This document shows, in pieces, positions 11,431-21,989 of a stretch of 64,000 nucleotides of DNA. Within the stretch, counting starts at the first letter, position 1. Each line of letters opens with the position of its first letter. The stretch spans positions 124,001 to 188,000 of the forward strand of contig WOGZ01000022.1 in assembly GCA_009733775.1 (NCBI GenBank), read 5' to 3'. This stretch comes from Alectoria sarmentosa (Eukaryota; Ascomycota; Lecanoromycetes; Lecanorales; Parmeliaceae). A program made the position numbers and the translations under genes. Below the pieces are notes generated by a model. The model worked only from the letters and a program-made list of their open reading frames with translations, did no database searches and was not told the DNA's origin.

Positions 11431-12709
11431 TCGGAAACCATCTTCTTTCAGCTTCTTTCCCATGTGGCATGGCATATTGATAGTGCTACCGTATGATTAC
11501 TCTCCGCCCCAATGCCAGAGACTTAACCGAGGTGGGCCAATCCGTACAGAGAGTGGGCGCGCGCCAATCGAGCCTCTTCGTCATATCAGATGGCAGAGAC
11601 AGGGGAGTGCGAGGTGTCTGACGATCATACGAATTCATCCTTCCCCTTTGGAACGGGATGGACTTCTTTCAGCTGTTTGCGCAACGACCACAGCCAACTG
11701 GTCAGAGGTCCGAGCGAGGTCGAACATCTCTTTCCGGTCGTCTGCATGCATTTATCTGAATTTGAAACCCAAGTGTTTTCTTTTCCATTTGGCGGGAGGA
11801 CTGAAAGCGTAAAAATATCCCGTCAGCGCACATGGCTTTCCGTTGGGCTTGCAGGCATCAGCGGCTGGGTTGCCCAACCCTGGTCGCCTTGGTCACCCTG
11901 CATGTTTGACATTTCCCCGAAACCCTAACAACTTCACAGTCAATCATTCAATCAATCAATCAATACATACGCACACATATTCATACACATACATACATAC
12001 ATACATACATATATACGTGCTGTCATAACACATATATACTTTACAATAATACTTGGCAGAAATATCTTGTGGACATACTCCAAATCCAAAATGATCGGAC
12101 ATATCGGGCAGCCGCACACTATCTGCTTGGTGCGTCATGTCTACAGATACAGAATCGTATTCAGCCACAATTCCCGTTGAGGAGGATTATTTTTCTACAA
12201 GCTTCCCAGCCGTTGGGATGCCCTTACCTACAAGGATTTCGACTCACCACTTCAGGAGACCCCTTTTTCCTCCCTAGGCCATTTAATTTCGCCTGTCCTT
12301 TCTTTTACACGCAATCAAATCCTTTGTGAATGCGCGACCAACACTCCGACGCCGCGCCAAGCCGTCACCCTAGGCTCATGGTCACGAGGTGAGGCTGAAG
12401 ATCTTTCATCGGCCTGCGCCAAGATTTGATCCTGCAACGCCATCAGCCTATCAGGGTTCTGTTTCAGACATCGTGATCTGGGAGAGGTGCAGTCATCGTT
12501 GGTATGCACAATGATACCAAGACACGCTGCCAGCCTCTCAATCTTCAGTTTCCTGATCAAGACACGAGCTCAGCATTTCGGGAAGGCGGTCAACTTGTTC
12601 GGCAGTTGCGAACAGCCTAACCGATCTGTTGCGACCCACAGAAAACTGTGAATAATATCAACACTGGCCAAATGGGAACAGCGATCGCTAAGTGGGGGTC
12701 CTTGTCACT

Positions 12710-13805
12710 CTAACGCCTTCTAAACTTGTGCACCGACAATCCACTAACCCCCACGCCCACTCTGAAAAGACTGCCTCCATGCTTGACCGAATCTGGATAT
12801 TTCTCAGGCTCCTCTTCTTCTGCGGATGTGATGAACAAGTCCTCATCAACAAAGGCCGGGCATGTGATCATTCTCGCGTTGGCTATCGAGATTTCCCCTA
12901 CGACCTGTGCCTCCGGGGAGACCTTGAGAACCTTGCCACCGCCACAGATGGCGATCCACAGGCACCCATTCCTATCGACAGCCATCCCATCAGGTACACC
13001 GTCTCCTTCAACATGGTAGAATACCTTTCGATTGGAGATGTCACCCGTTGTTCTGTCGTACTCGAACTGAAAGACGTTACCGGTAGGCGAGTCGATGAAG
13101 TACATTATCTTTTCGTCGGGACTGAAGCAGATGCCGTTGGGGATTGACACCTTTTCGATCATTCGATGAAGGGTCATATCAGGATCCAGACGGAACAGCA
13201 CTCCTTCGTCTGTTGGAGGTGCCTTCACTTTGGGGTCGTTCATTGTACTGGCCCAATATCTTCCTTCGTGGTCAACAACGCCGTCATTGAAACGCATTCT
13301 GAAATTCATTGGATCAGTAAGGTCCCAAGCAAACCGGTCTCTCGTACGACATTTACGTACCTTTCGTCCTTGCCAGGTCCATCTCGTTGTTCCCAGACCT
13401 TCTTGATGTATTCAAGCTTCTTCGTGTTTCTATTCATGATGGCGTATCCATGCTTGGCACCAACAATGATCTCATCATCGGAGCCTTCGATGTCCGCCGT
13501 CGTGCTATCGCAGCGTCAGCGACCCAAAGTAAGCTTTGGTGGCAGTCAAGCCAACCTAACAGGAGTGCCCAGATCAAATGATTGCAACGACGATGGACCT
13601 TTGTTGAGATTGACAAAGTGTAATTGCTCTTTGACGATATCTACGAAACGGAGAGTATGCCGGTTGCTCTTATAGTATGGTGCTTCGCCCAACCCGCAAC
13701 TCATTTTGACATAAGGCTAGGAAAAGATTTAGCGGGTATGTCGTAGGCTACTTGTGCAGTGATGCCACACACCTCGGTCACCTTCCATCGTTGTATATCA
13801 GCCAT
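12710..13805 (-). CDS. SMP-30/gluconolactonase/LRE family protein
   Basis: Six-bladed beta-propeller hydrolase of the regucalcin/gluconolactonase family, probably a metal-dependent lactonase. Model: complement(join(12710..13298, 13361..13504, 13556..13716, 13773..13805)), 308 residues. Introns are 62, 51 and 56 bp. Family marks are a Glu in GLGEAPYY near the start, the MRFNDGVVDHEGRYW segment, SIPNGICFSPDEKIMYF, and VPDGMAVDRNGCLW, which supply the metal-site Glu, Asn and Asp. The C-terminus GGSLFRVGVGVSGL is typical. It lies next to two decayed enzyme genes (dehydrogenase, hydrolase), so it may be the survivor of a small catabolic or detoxification group. That last point is inference. Confidence 0.9.
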
Positions 13806-14354
13806 TTCTCTGTAATGGAATATGTGATTGGAGGATACGGGGGAAAGCATTGAGAGAGCATGTTCGCCGGGTCGAGGAAATCAAGTTCACGATGACGTCG
13901 CCACTAGAAGGCGGAATTCGCAAAAGCTAAAAGAATCTTTGAACTCGAACTTTTATTTACCTACTCTATAGGGAAGCCACTGCCAAAAAAAAACTCCTCA
14001 TCGTTTGCCTTTTTCATTCTTGCCAGAGGCGGCGCCTAGGACTCTTCAAAGGACAAGTTTACGGGATCATTGAATGATAGAATCATACCCAGTAAATGAG
14101 CGTGCTCGGATCCGTCTTCCTTTATATCTACAATTGCCCTGCTCTCCTTCTCTCAGCCTAAATACGAATTACAGCATGAATATGGCTAACATTCTATTAA
14201 TCCTAGATGTGTGAATCCCGTCCGCAAAGGCTTTGCCACTGGAAACGTCATTCTTCACTCCACCTAATCGTCTACAGCCAATCTACTCATCAGACTACCA
14301 TATCCCTCAAAACTGTATGCTGCTAAGCTTCTCTCTTTGCATCTTGCCGCTGAC
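13806..14354. other. Spacer between SMP-30 gene and decayed SDR
   Basis: Divergent 5' region of the SMP-30 gene and of the former dehydrogenase gene. It is A/T-rich, and no gene is visible. Confidence 0.4.
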
Positions 14355-15290
14355 ATGATCCGCAACAATGCTACTCTCTTTCTATTCGCTATCACAGCTA
14401 AGACCGGTAACAGCGTCATCGTTTCCGGAGAAAATACCCGTCTCGGCCTCGAAGCCGCTCGTCAGTCCGTTCGTCTTGGCGCCTCAACCATTATTCTTGC
14501 CGTCCGCGACCTCTTCAACGGCGCCACGGCCAAGGCTTGCCTCGAATCCTCAACCGGCTGCTCCCCGACTCTCGTCTGCCTCGAGACCTCTCATCACACG
14601 CAAACTTCAAGAGCTCCGCCTTCCGCACCAGTACCCACTTTCATCCCATTGATGCAATGGTCCTGAACGCGGGTCGCTGCACCCGAGACTTTCCGCTCGA
14701 CCGAGGAGGTTGAGTCGACTGTCAATACGAATGTTATCAGCATTGTTCCGCTCGCTTGTTTGCTCTTGCCAAAACTCGAACAGGGCACTCAATACTGCAA
14801 CAAATGTCTTGGACTGTTCATCGAGAGCAAAGCAATACGCTTCTTCACTGACCTTCCAGAGGAGACTGGTGCAGAGGGCCAAATGTTCAACACTCTTATC
14901 GAAAGGGAAAAGCAAATATGAAAGGCCGATACGTGTCGTTAAACTTCTCGAAGTTTTCACCATGCGTGGACCAGCTGAGCGGCATCCTGCGAATCATCTG
15001 CCAGTTGCTGTCAACTGCGACCATCCTGGATCATGCTATTCAGAGCTTGGACGGAAAAATGCTGGGTGTAGTCAAATCTTATTCAAGACTTGCTGGTAAG
15101 GAGTGCGGAGGCGGGCAGTAGGACGTCTATGCACCCTGTCAGTGCTGGGAGTGAGACGTGGATAGTATTTGGACGATTGCATGGTGAGGCAGCCACCACC
15201 TTTTGTGCTGAGCGCGGAGGGGAACAAGTTGCAAAGAGGTGTTCGAGCAATCGGTTGCGATATGGGAGGAGAATATGTAGGGAACGGCAG
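14355..15290 (+). pseudogene. Decayed short-chain dehydrogenase/reductase (SDR)
   Basis: SDR-like sequence is readable only by moving between frames. Frame 1 gives VIVSGENTRLGLEAARQSVR and LGASTIILAVRDL: the Rossmann glycine motif, normally GANTGLG, has Gly replaced by Arg. A second frame gives IDAMVLNAGRCTRDF with the conserved NAG motif, then a stop. A third gives STEEVESTVNTNVISIVPLA, followed by LPEETGAEGQMFNTL. Later segments include VVKLLEVF, at the site of the catalytic YxxxK, with the Tyr displaced. The tail matches VNCDHPGSCYSELGR and VRSAEAGSRT. At least three frameshifts and several stops make it non-functional. It is NAD(P)-dependent oxidoreductase ancestry of the fungal retinol-dehydrogenase-like type. 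The ends are approximate. Confidence 0.8.
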
Positions 15291-15447
15291 CGTTATCGGA
15301 TGCTTTCTGTATTCAAGGGTAGATCGCGTTCGGCCTGGTACGAGCAGTAGTCTTCCCGTACCACTTTGTGTATATCGTTGGTTTCAGCTCAGATATATTG
15401 ACCTTTTCACCCTGATTTCTCAATTGTACTTGCTATGATTTGATCGA

Positions 15448-16250
15448 CTACCAAAGAGCTCGTCCCCAGCCTAGAGTGTTTCGCGCCAACGGCTGAACCC
15501 CCAATCCTGTTCTTCTTTCCAAATCCGTCACCAGCTCAGTCTGGCTCAAGAACGGGCAACGGCCACTGCCACATCTTTGAAATCTGCGCCAATACCCAAA
15601 CTCCTTCTCCATCAGCTTCTCCAAGGCCGTCAGGTGTACTCTGTCGTGTTCCCAAAAAGCACATTTGCCAGGTATCATGTCAACATCGTCGTAACGAGCT
15701 GAGAAAAGGCGTCGATACGGAGCCTCCAAGATTGGAGTTGTAAGAGCCCGAAAGACCAAGGCAACATGCCCGGAGAAGACCTCGGTGGGATTGATGACTG
15801 TGCTGGGACTGTCAAAACCCATCCGGAGAAACTGCACGCTCAAGACCTCGATCAGGTCACTTCTCATGGGTAGACTGACGACGCCAACATACAGCACATG
15901 TGACCTAGCAAGCCTCCTCTGTGGCATTCAGTCTAGCGGGTCTCCCTCAAGTCGGGTGCAGCTTTTCTAGCAGCTCCACCGCCGTAGCGATGCGAGACAA
16001 TGACCAGGTCTTTGGCTTATGTATCCCACAGTTTGGGAAATCGGGGTGCGATCAGAGTGACATTGTCGCAGAAGGGTCCGGCCGGAGTAATGACATCCCG
16101 TGTAGAGAGTGGTAATACTCGCTACAAAGGGTATTTGAGGAGGACTGAGACGAGATGGTCGAAAAGCACGGTGATAAAGCCTTGATGTGCAACACCTTGT
16201 AGGATCAGACATCTGGTGTACGAACATTGGAGGAGGCGACTAGAACGCCT
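15448..16250 (-). pseudogene. Decayed alpha/beta-hydrolase
   Basis: Read on the minus strand across shifting frames. The upstream part gives TPAGPFCDNVTLIAPRFPKL, then after a stop KDLVIVSHRYGGGAARKAAP, where the nucleophile elbow HSYGG of the family has become HRYGG, so the serine is lost. The downstream 159-codon frame (15448-15927) continues with FDSPSTVINPTEVFSGHVA and YDDVDMIPGKCAFWEHD, then a degenerate acid/His region (SGRCPFLSQTELVTDL, where a family GHSPFLS would be expected). In-frame stops interrupt the upstream part. It faces the decayed SDR tail to tail. The family assignment is from remembered motif order and is fairly sure. The 5' end is not visible. Confidence 0.7.
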
Positions 16251-16557
16251 CGAGAGATGAAAGGCTTCATCGGTTTTTGCCGTTTCGTATCCTGAACCGG
16301 TGGTTGCGAGCTCCAAATGGGTCCATATCTAGCACGCCTATCTATACTTAAACAGTAAACAGTTGTAGCAACTCGGACAGTATCTCGAAGAGAAAGGGCA
16401 AGATATAGGAGAAACAAGATGGGATTTGGCCAAAACCGGCTAGCCTATACGTTAGCGCCATACGCGCGTTAACTCGCAATTGTGAATCAAAATCTGATCT
16501 GAAATAAACCTCAATTTCACACGGTTGGCTCACGAATAATTCACCACAATTTCAATC
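16251..16557. other. Promoter-side spacer of the EVE gene
   Basis: Mixed-composition spacer between the hydrolase relic and the EVE gene. No gene is visible. Confidence 0.35.
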
Positions 16558-17929
16558 ATGGCTTCAGCTAAGCGCAAAGCAAATACAGCTGCTGATGCTG
16601 CAAGTATCGCTACAACCAAGAGACAGAAGAAAGTCGTGGAACCAACCGCGTCGTCATCGAGGCCAAGCAGGAACTCACTTGCAGTAGCTACCGCTCCACG
16701 TTCTACAAGAAGCTCAATCAGTGAGAAATCTATGCCCGTTGGACCAGCTAAAAAGACAACAAAGATCTCGGTCAACGGGACAGCCACTAAATCCGCACCC
16801 AAGACTGCAACAAAAATTAAAGCCACTGACGGTGGAAAGCGAGGAAGACCGGCCAAAAAATCAACAATTGAGGAAGAGACGGCCGCGTCCGAAGAGCCAT
16901 CCACCCTTTTCGTCGACGTTCCACTCAGAGAGAAGCCTGCCGTGAACGCTGAGGCTGAAGAGGAAGCTGAGATTAATAGCGAAGGCCCAGCTTACTGGTA
17001 CGTATTTTCGGAGTCCATGTTTCCTCTTTTGAACCGAACCTTGAGTGTAAAGACATGTCTTAGGAGCGTCTACTCTGTAGACATGTTCCAAAGCTCAACA
17101 CACACTCTCAAATAAGCAATACTGACTCCTGAATTATAATCTAGGCTCATGAAAGCCGAACCCGAGTCACGTATCGAAAAGGGTAAGGACGTCAAGTTCT
17201 CGATCGACGATCTCAAAGCGGCAAATGAGCCCGAGGGATGGGACGGTGTCCGCAATCCCGTTGGTAAGTAATGCTGGTCGGTCGCATACCACATGAGTGA
17301 CTGACCGGCTTGCCAGCACGCAACAATATGAGGCTGATGATAAAGGGAGACATGGCATTCTTTTATCATTCAAACTGCAAGATACCAGGCATCGTAGGTA
17401 CAATGGAGATTGTCCAGGAGCACTCAGTTGACGGTGAGACGGCTCTTTCCCTTGTAAATGGTCCTTTCAGCTGGCTGATCTCCCTCCAGAAACCGCGTTT
17501 GACCCAGAGCATCCTTACTTCGATGTAAAATCCGATCGTGAGAAGCCCAAATGGTGTCTCGTTCATGTCAAGTTCGTTCAGAAGTTTCCTGAGATGATCA
17601 GGCTCAAGGCCCTCCAGAAGTACGCAAAGGATGGTGGCGTTTTGGAGAACATGCAGGTCCTAAAGCAATCTCGGCTGAGCGTTTCCAAGGTGACGAAGAA
17701 AGAATGGTAAGCAGCCACTAGTTGATGCCATACTCTGGTTACAAGACGAGTGAGCAGAAGCGGATTTCTCTTCCTTTTTTGCATTCCATACTGGATTGTG
17801 GCCTTGACGGTCAACCGGAAAAGAGAATGCTGACCCTGATATCTTCATAGGGACTTCATCATGGACCTGAACGATGCGGAAGATGTGGCAGCTATGTCGG
17901 CTGCACACCAGCCGCAGATGGTCTCTTAA
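16558..17929 (+). CDS. THYN1: EVE-domain protein (thymocyte nuclear protein 1-like)
   Basis: Nuclear EVE-domain protein; the family is related to YTH/PUA modified-nucleobase readers. Model: join(16558..16997, 17145..17263, 17317..17433, 17490..17706, 17851..17929), 323 residues. Residues 1-140 are a Lys/Ser/Ala-rich basic tail with NLS-like KRQKK and an AT-hook-like KRGRPAKK. The EVE domain follows: [72 protein letters not shown]. Intron 1 (147 bp) belongs to the repeated introner-like family, and intron 4 (144 bp) may be a diverged member. Introns 2 and 3 are 53 and 56 bp. The 3' end lies 198 bp from the oppositely oriented methyltransferase gene. Confidence 0.93.
16998..17144 (+). repeat. 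Introner-like element 1 (EVE gene intron 1)
   Basis: A 147-bp intron starting GTACGTATTTTCGGAGTCC and ending around AATAAGCAATACTGACTCC then CTAG. It splits codon 147 after its second base (TG|G, Trp). It has a central inverted repeat, TTGAG...ACATGTCT / AGACATGT...CTCAA. It matches five other introns in this window. Confidence 0.9.
17707..17850 (+). repeat. Candidate diverged introner-like element (EVE gene intron 4)
   Basis: A 144-bp intron, in the length class of the introner-like family. Its 3' part (GAGAATGCTGACCCTGATAT) resembles the family's 3' block. Its 5' end (GTAAGCAGCC) lacks the GTACGTACATTTCGG block, so membership is uncertain. Confidence 0.4.
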
Positions 17930-18126
17930 GCACAAGCTTCAGGGGCGGAACAATGGTTTGAATGAGAGATCACCCGTGTTCAAGAAGGCCGAGAGGCATC
18001 AAGGTCTCTGTCTCGCGTATTCGTTGTGGTCCTCATCAAGCAAATTGGCCGTCATCAAAGCTAATATTCTGCGTAGTCTCAATCATCAATGTTTACTGCG
18101 AGCGACATGGCTAATTCTCAGGCGGA

Positions 18127-18822
18127 TCAGGGCTTAAGAGCATAGAATCTGACGGGGAAAAGCCCCTTGGGGAACCCCCTTTGCACCTCCGTCTTAATGA
18201 GTCTCATATCTGCTTCTTTGAATAGCTGTCTGAATTTCTGGTCCGTCCGCGTAACACTGCTGTCCTCTTGGTCAAAGATATCTTCTCCATCCACGTTGGT
18301 GCTCATGTTCTCCTTGATGATAATCCAGCCATCGATTGTCACAGCGTCCTTGCATCTCTCGAGATAAGCCACCAGCAGCTTGTCTGTTAGATATCCTAGG
18401 CACCATTGATTCCAAATGAGATCGTACTGCGCTTCAGGCACCCAATCTTCCAGCCCAGACACGTAGACACTTCCCACAGAACCGGTGCCAAGCATCTTCT
18501 GGCCTTTGACTTCCTGGGCAAACTTGTCCACTGGCTCAACGACATCGACGACTTCACAAACAGTGCTCAGGAAACCTGCAGTGATTCTGCCAATTCCAGC
18601 GCCGCAATCAGCGCCTCTTTGAAGTCGGCCATTCGCAGACTGGGAAGGACGCTCACGGCGTAGCTTGGCGAAGAAGTTGGCAGATCCTTTGAGGTCTGTT
18701 CGTGATATTTCTGGGTAGCCACCAAGCATTCCGTTGACAGACGTAGAGACGGAATTCCAGTATTTGAGTGAGTCCGAGGTGCAGATGTTGGCATCTGGGG
18801 CTGGCTCTGTGGATGGAGCCAT
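18127..18822 (-). CDS. TAE1: Alpha-N-terminal protein methyltransferase (NTMT1/Tae1 type)
   Basis: SAM-dependent methyltransferase that methylates the N-terminal alpha-amine of X-Pro-Lys proteins, including ribosomal proteins in yeast (family knowledge). Intronless, 231 residues from the ATG at 18822. Visible marks: YWNSVSTSVNGMLGGYPEIS at the N-terminus, SAM motif I DCGAGIGRIT, acidic motif II VVDVVEPVDKF, and IWNQWCLGYLTD, a family-specific segment that helps bind the substrate N-terminus. IIIKENMST and the C-terminal FPVRFYALKP complete the fold. The usual length is about 220-240. It is convergent with the EVE gene. Confidence 0.93.
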   Translation of the reverse strand: MAPSTEPAPDANICTSDSLKYWNSVSTSVNGMLGGYPEISRTDLKGSANFFAKLRRERPSQSANGRLQRGADCGAGIGRITAGFLSTVCEVVDVVEPVDKFAQEVKGQKMLGTGSVGSVYVSGLEDWVPEAQYDLIWNQWCLGYLTDKLLVAYLERCKDAVTIDGWIIIKENMSTNVDGEDIFDQEDSSVTRTDQKFRQLFKEADMRLIKTEVQRGFPKGLFPVRFYALKP

Positions 18823-20150
18823 TGTAGTGATCGAGAACTCTGCTCTTCACACCTTGCCTTGTAGCCTCACCGGCAGAGCGGGCCTCGTCGATTAATGCTT
18901 TGCGTAGTATCCTTTCCCCGAAAGAGATGGCGATCTTGCGCAGGAATCCCAATGCAGAGTCTGAATTTTTCGGGATGCAAAGAGATACTCGCAGACTGAA
19001 ATTCTTAATGTCGTTGGGTCCTTGCACTGTAATTCCTTCCAATCACTAGCAGAGGCTCCCTTCAACCTTGAGACCGGGTTCACAGAGATTCACATGTCCC
19101 TGATGTGGTGCCCATTGTGTAATAGACTCGCTTATATCGCTTAGTCGGAGTACTAAGTGGAACCACAAGTGGGCCATGTGGGCCATGTGGGTCCGGCGAA
19201 TCTGGTGGGGCAATGAGGCAATGGGACCGATTTCGGAGCCCCTTTCGAGTACATACAGTACTCTGGAATCGGGATCATGATCGCCTCCATGTTTTCTCCT
19301 CATGCTGTTTGGACACGGTCATTACATAGACATAGCAATAATAGTATGCAATATTTTACTATTATTGCTCTTATCCAATCGGCCTCTAGTTATTCCGCTG
19401 CGTAGCCTGTTCCTTGTAACACCATTGAGACTTTTTCAAAATGTTGGTGGTTCTATGTTGGACACTTTTCATGCAAGACGAGTCATATCGAGGTTTCGCA
19501 GCTTAAGAGCCCCATAAACCTCAAGACGCAGAGGTCGAAAAGCTGCTACAGTATGAGTATGGACGAATATCGTTTCCGCTAGTGCAATACCCCTATTGTC
19601 GTAAGTCTTGAGTCTGCCCTACATCAAAAAGTTACCTCGGCTATTTTTTGACTGCCAAGATTACTTCGGAGAAGAGAATTCGAGAAATCTGATGAATTTA
19701 CGTTCTACGATACAACGAACAATCTAGTTCTTTTATAAATCCAACTGACTACTCTTTAATAAATCAGCTAAGGTTTGTGAGCTTTCTAGAGTATTACGAA
19801 GTTACCTGAGAAACATGATACATGATTAAGTGAGCTACTTGATAGAGCGAGGACACCAATTGTTTCTTCCACTGCGTCGGATGTCGGTTGATCTACTGGT
19901 GTCCTCGCTCTATCAAGTAGCTCACTTATGGACAGCACGAGTAGTTTCCCAATATTTACGAAAATAGAGGTACAAGATCAAAATTACCAAGCAACTTCTA
20001 AACCATGACCGCCCTCGTCACTTGCACGGTCTCGCGACAACATATTGGCCTGCTTCCCCTTCATCTTCATCAACACCTCAAAAACAATCCACCGCACTTG
20101 AATCGTTCATTCGGTCAAGAGGCCGTCATTAGGATCTAACGTGACAACTC
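18823..20150. other. Gene-poor region upstream of the methyltransferase
   Basis: Only short unconvincing ORFs. It contains the perfect 32-bp inverted repeat listed separately. Around 19310-19760 the sequence is A/T-rich. Confidence 0.4.
19827..19928. repeat. Perfect 32-bp inverted repeat (hairpin, 38-nt spacer)
   Basis: The left arm (19827-19858) reads TAAGTGAGCTACTTGATAGA then GCGAGGACACCA. The right arm (19897-19928) is its exact reverse complement. The 38-nt spacer has no repeat structure. No obvious target-site duplication flanks it, and no neighbouring ORF suggests a transposase. It could be a solo foldback or MITE-like element or a structured RNA. Confidence 0.9.
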
Positions 20151-21442
20151 TCTTCCTTCAGAGGTCATTCGATGGTATATAACCCCTCACAACATTCTCT
20201 TGGAACTCAGAAAATTCCTGCCGACAGATGTTCTACCGCTCGTAGCAACAGGCCTATCTCGAAGATCAAAGCTCTAATCCAGCAGTCAATATCGAGGCTT
20301 GAAGCTTAGCACCGAGTCTACTATCGGACCCAAGACCAGTATGTCATTATGTAACACTCAGATCCCGCGTCCTTGAAGCACTTCGCTACTTGAATATGGA
20401 TCGTTAGGTGAATGAGACATGGCAGCTCATCTGCTGTGATTCCAACAACAAGACCTTGAAGACCCTCCGCCTCGTCCATCGATTGCCTCTCCCATGCAGT
20501 CACACATCTCATCAACCTACATACCGTTGAGACTTTCTGGCATCAAATGCAAGCCCTGTGTACTCACGGAGCCGCCCACTCCGGGGGCGTGCCGCTGTCT
20601 TTCCTGTCACGCCTGCAACACGAGACCCTCAAGGAACCATTCCAAGATTCTAGGATTTTCAATTATATTCGCAATCCTACTGTTGTGTCGCAGCCAATCA
20701 CGGTCCTGTTGAAAGCACTTTATCTGCTGGACAGACGCACACTTCCAATTTAAGCATGCCGAAGTTCGAGCTCGTCATCGACGCATTGCCATGGTCTTTT
20801 TGGATTCACGGGTTTGGATCTTCGTAGGTTGGGGATTCAGAGGCTATTTTGAAAGTCTTGTTCCATTTGCGAAATCTGGAGATCCACTTCTGTATCCCTC
20901 GTCCCACCGGACCTTCTCAGCATCCCAGTCCTGTGACGACACAAATGACCGAGTTTGTGAAAGGCCTGAAAGACGTCGAACATCTGACAGTCATTCCAGG
21001 TCCCGAGGCTCCGAAGGCATCCTGTTCCAGGGTTGCCGCAGAGAGCCGGCGTGCCCCCTGCTAGACATCTCGGAAATGTTCCACAGATTCAGTTTCAGAG
21101 ACATTCGGATTTGAGCATCGGAAACTGTTCTTCAACGTAGAAGTGCTAGCATTTTTCATGCAACGGCACAGTACACAGTTGAAGCGTGTGGAAGGTATTC
21201 GACTAAACATGGTAGGCGCATGGTGTTCGTGGAGATCTGCAATCCAGAGAATCGCCCCGGTCATGTCATTGGATATTGTACATCTCCGATGCTTGCTCGA
21301 CGATGAGATCATGACGGTCAAAGATGCCGGCGTGTTCAGAATCCTGACTCAATACAACAAGAGAACATCTTTGTACCTCAAGCTCAGCGGCCATATTGAA
21401 TATCCTTCTTTGAGTGCTTTGGTTTTCAAAGATTCTGCTTAG
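20150..21442 (+). pseudogene. Remnant of an F-box/LRR-like gene
   Basis: Fragments in several frames resemble fungal F-box proteins with a leucine-rich C-terminal half. One is a possible F-box-like piece around 20158-20230 (PSEVIRWYITPHNILLELRK). The clearest is the 99-codon frame at 21143-21442 (FFMQRHSTQLKRVEGIRLNM ... WRSAIQRIAPVMSLDIVHLR), which has the spacing of the usual F-box tail. Stops and frame changes separate the pieces. The boundaries are guesses, and another ancestry is possible. Confidence 0.4.
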
Positions 21443-21989
21443 TCCGAACAATGAAGCGGAAGGGAGCAATAAGGTATTCCTGAGGTCTAGTAGCTCAATC
21501 GCTAGCCAAGCAAAGGAGGGAGTGTTCCGTAAGTTGTTCTTGAAACGTTCTGGTATGCAGGACTATTCGACAAAGTGAAAAGCTACTGTGGATTCCCCCG
21601 TGTCATTTTATTCTGATGCGAAACAATCTCTGGAGTGGAACCTGCCTTCAAACGAGGCAACCCCTTATCGTGGACTTGTGAGGTTTTCCAAAAGGTGGAT
21701 GATAGAGGAGCCGTTGCACAGACACTGCATCGACTGGGCTACCAATTAAGTGAAGATGGAGCAAGGTTCGGGCAAGATGTCGGAATTATGGCTTCATTGT
21801 GGTTTTGAAGCCTGCAAATTGGATCAAAATGAGTACGATGGTGCTCTAGGCAAGATACTCGAGGATCTGAAACGCTCTGTTGGCGTCGTCACTTGACGTA
21901 TCCTGTCAAATCCCCACGATGATAAAACCAAAGCCTCAGCTAGGCCCTCTGGATGTATATCTAGCTGTTATGACCGAAGACAACGATGC
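21443..21989. other. Spacer, no gene seen
   Basis: Possible further decay products of the preceding F-box-like relic. No frame could be supported. Confidence 0.3.

Larger units (their letters stand above)
8856..12709. other. 3.85-kb intergenic region upstream of the bZIP gene
   Basis: It contains the bZIP leader and promoter, and the 3' flank of the SMP-30 gene. I see no gene. Simple repeats include GAGAGT units (9320-9402), a T-rich run (10438-10470), AGAGC pentamers (11323-11345), a CCTTCTTTTC-type pyrimidine array (11380-11426) and CATA units (11985-12010). Confidence 0.45.
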
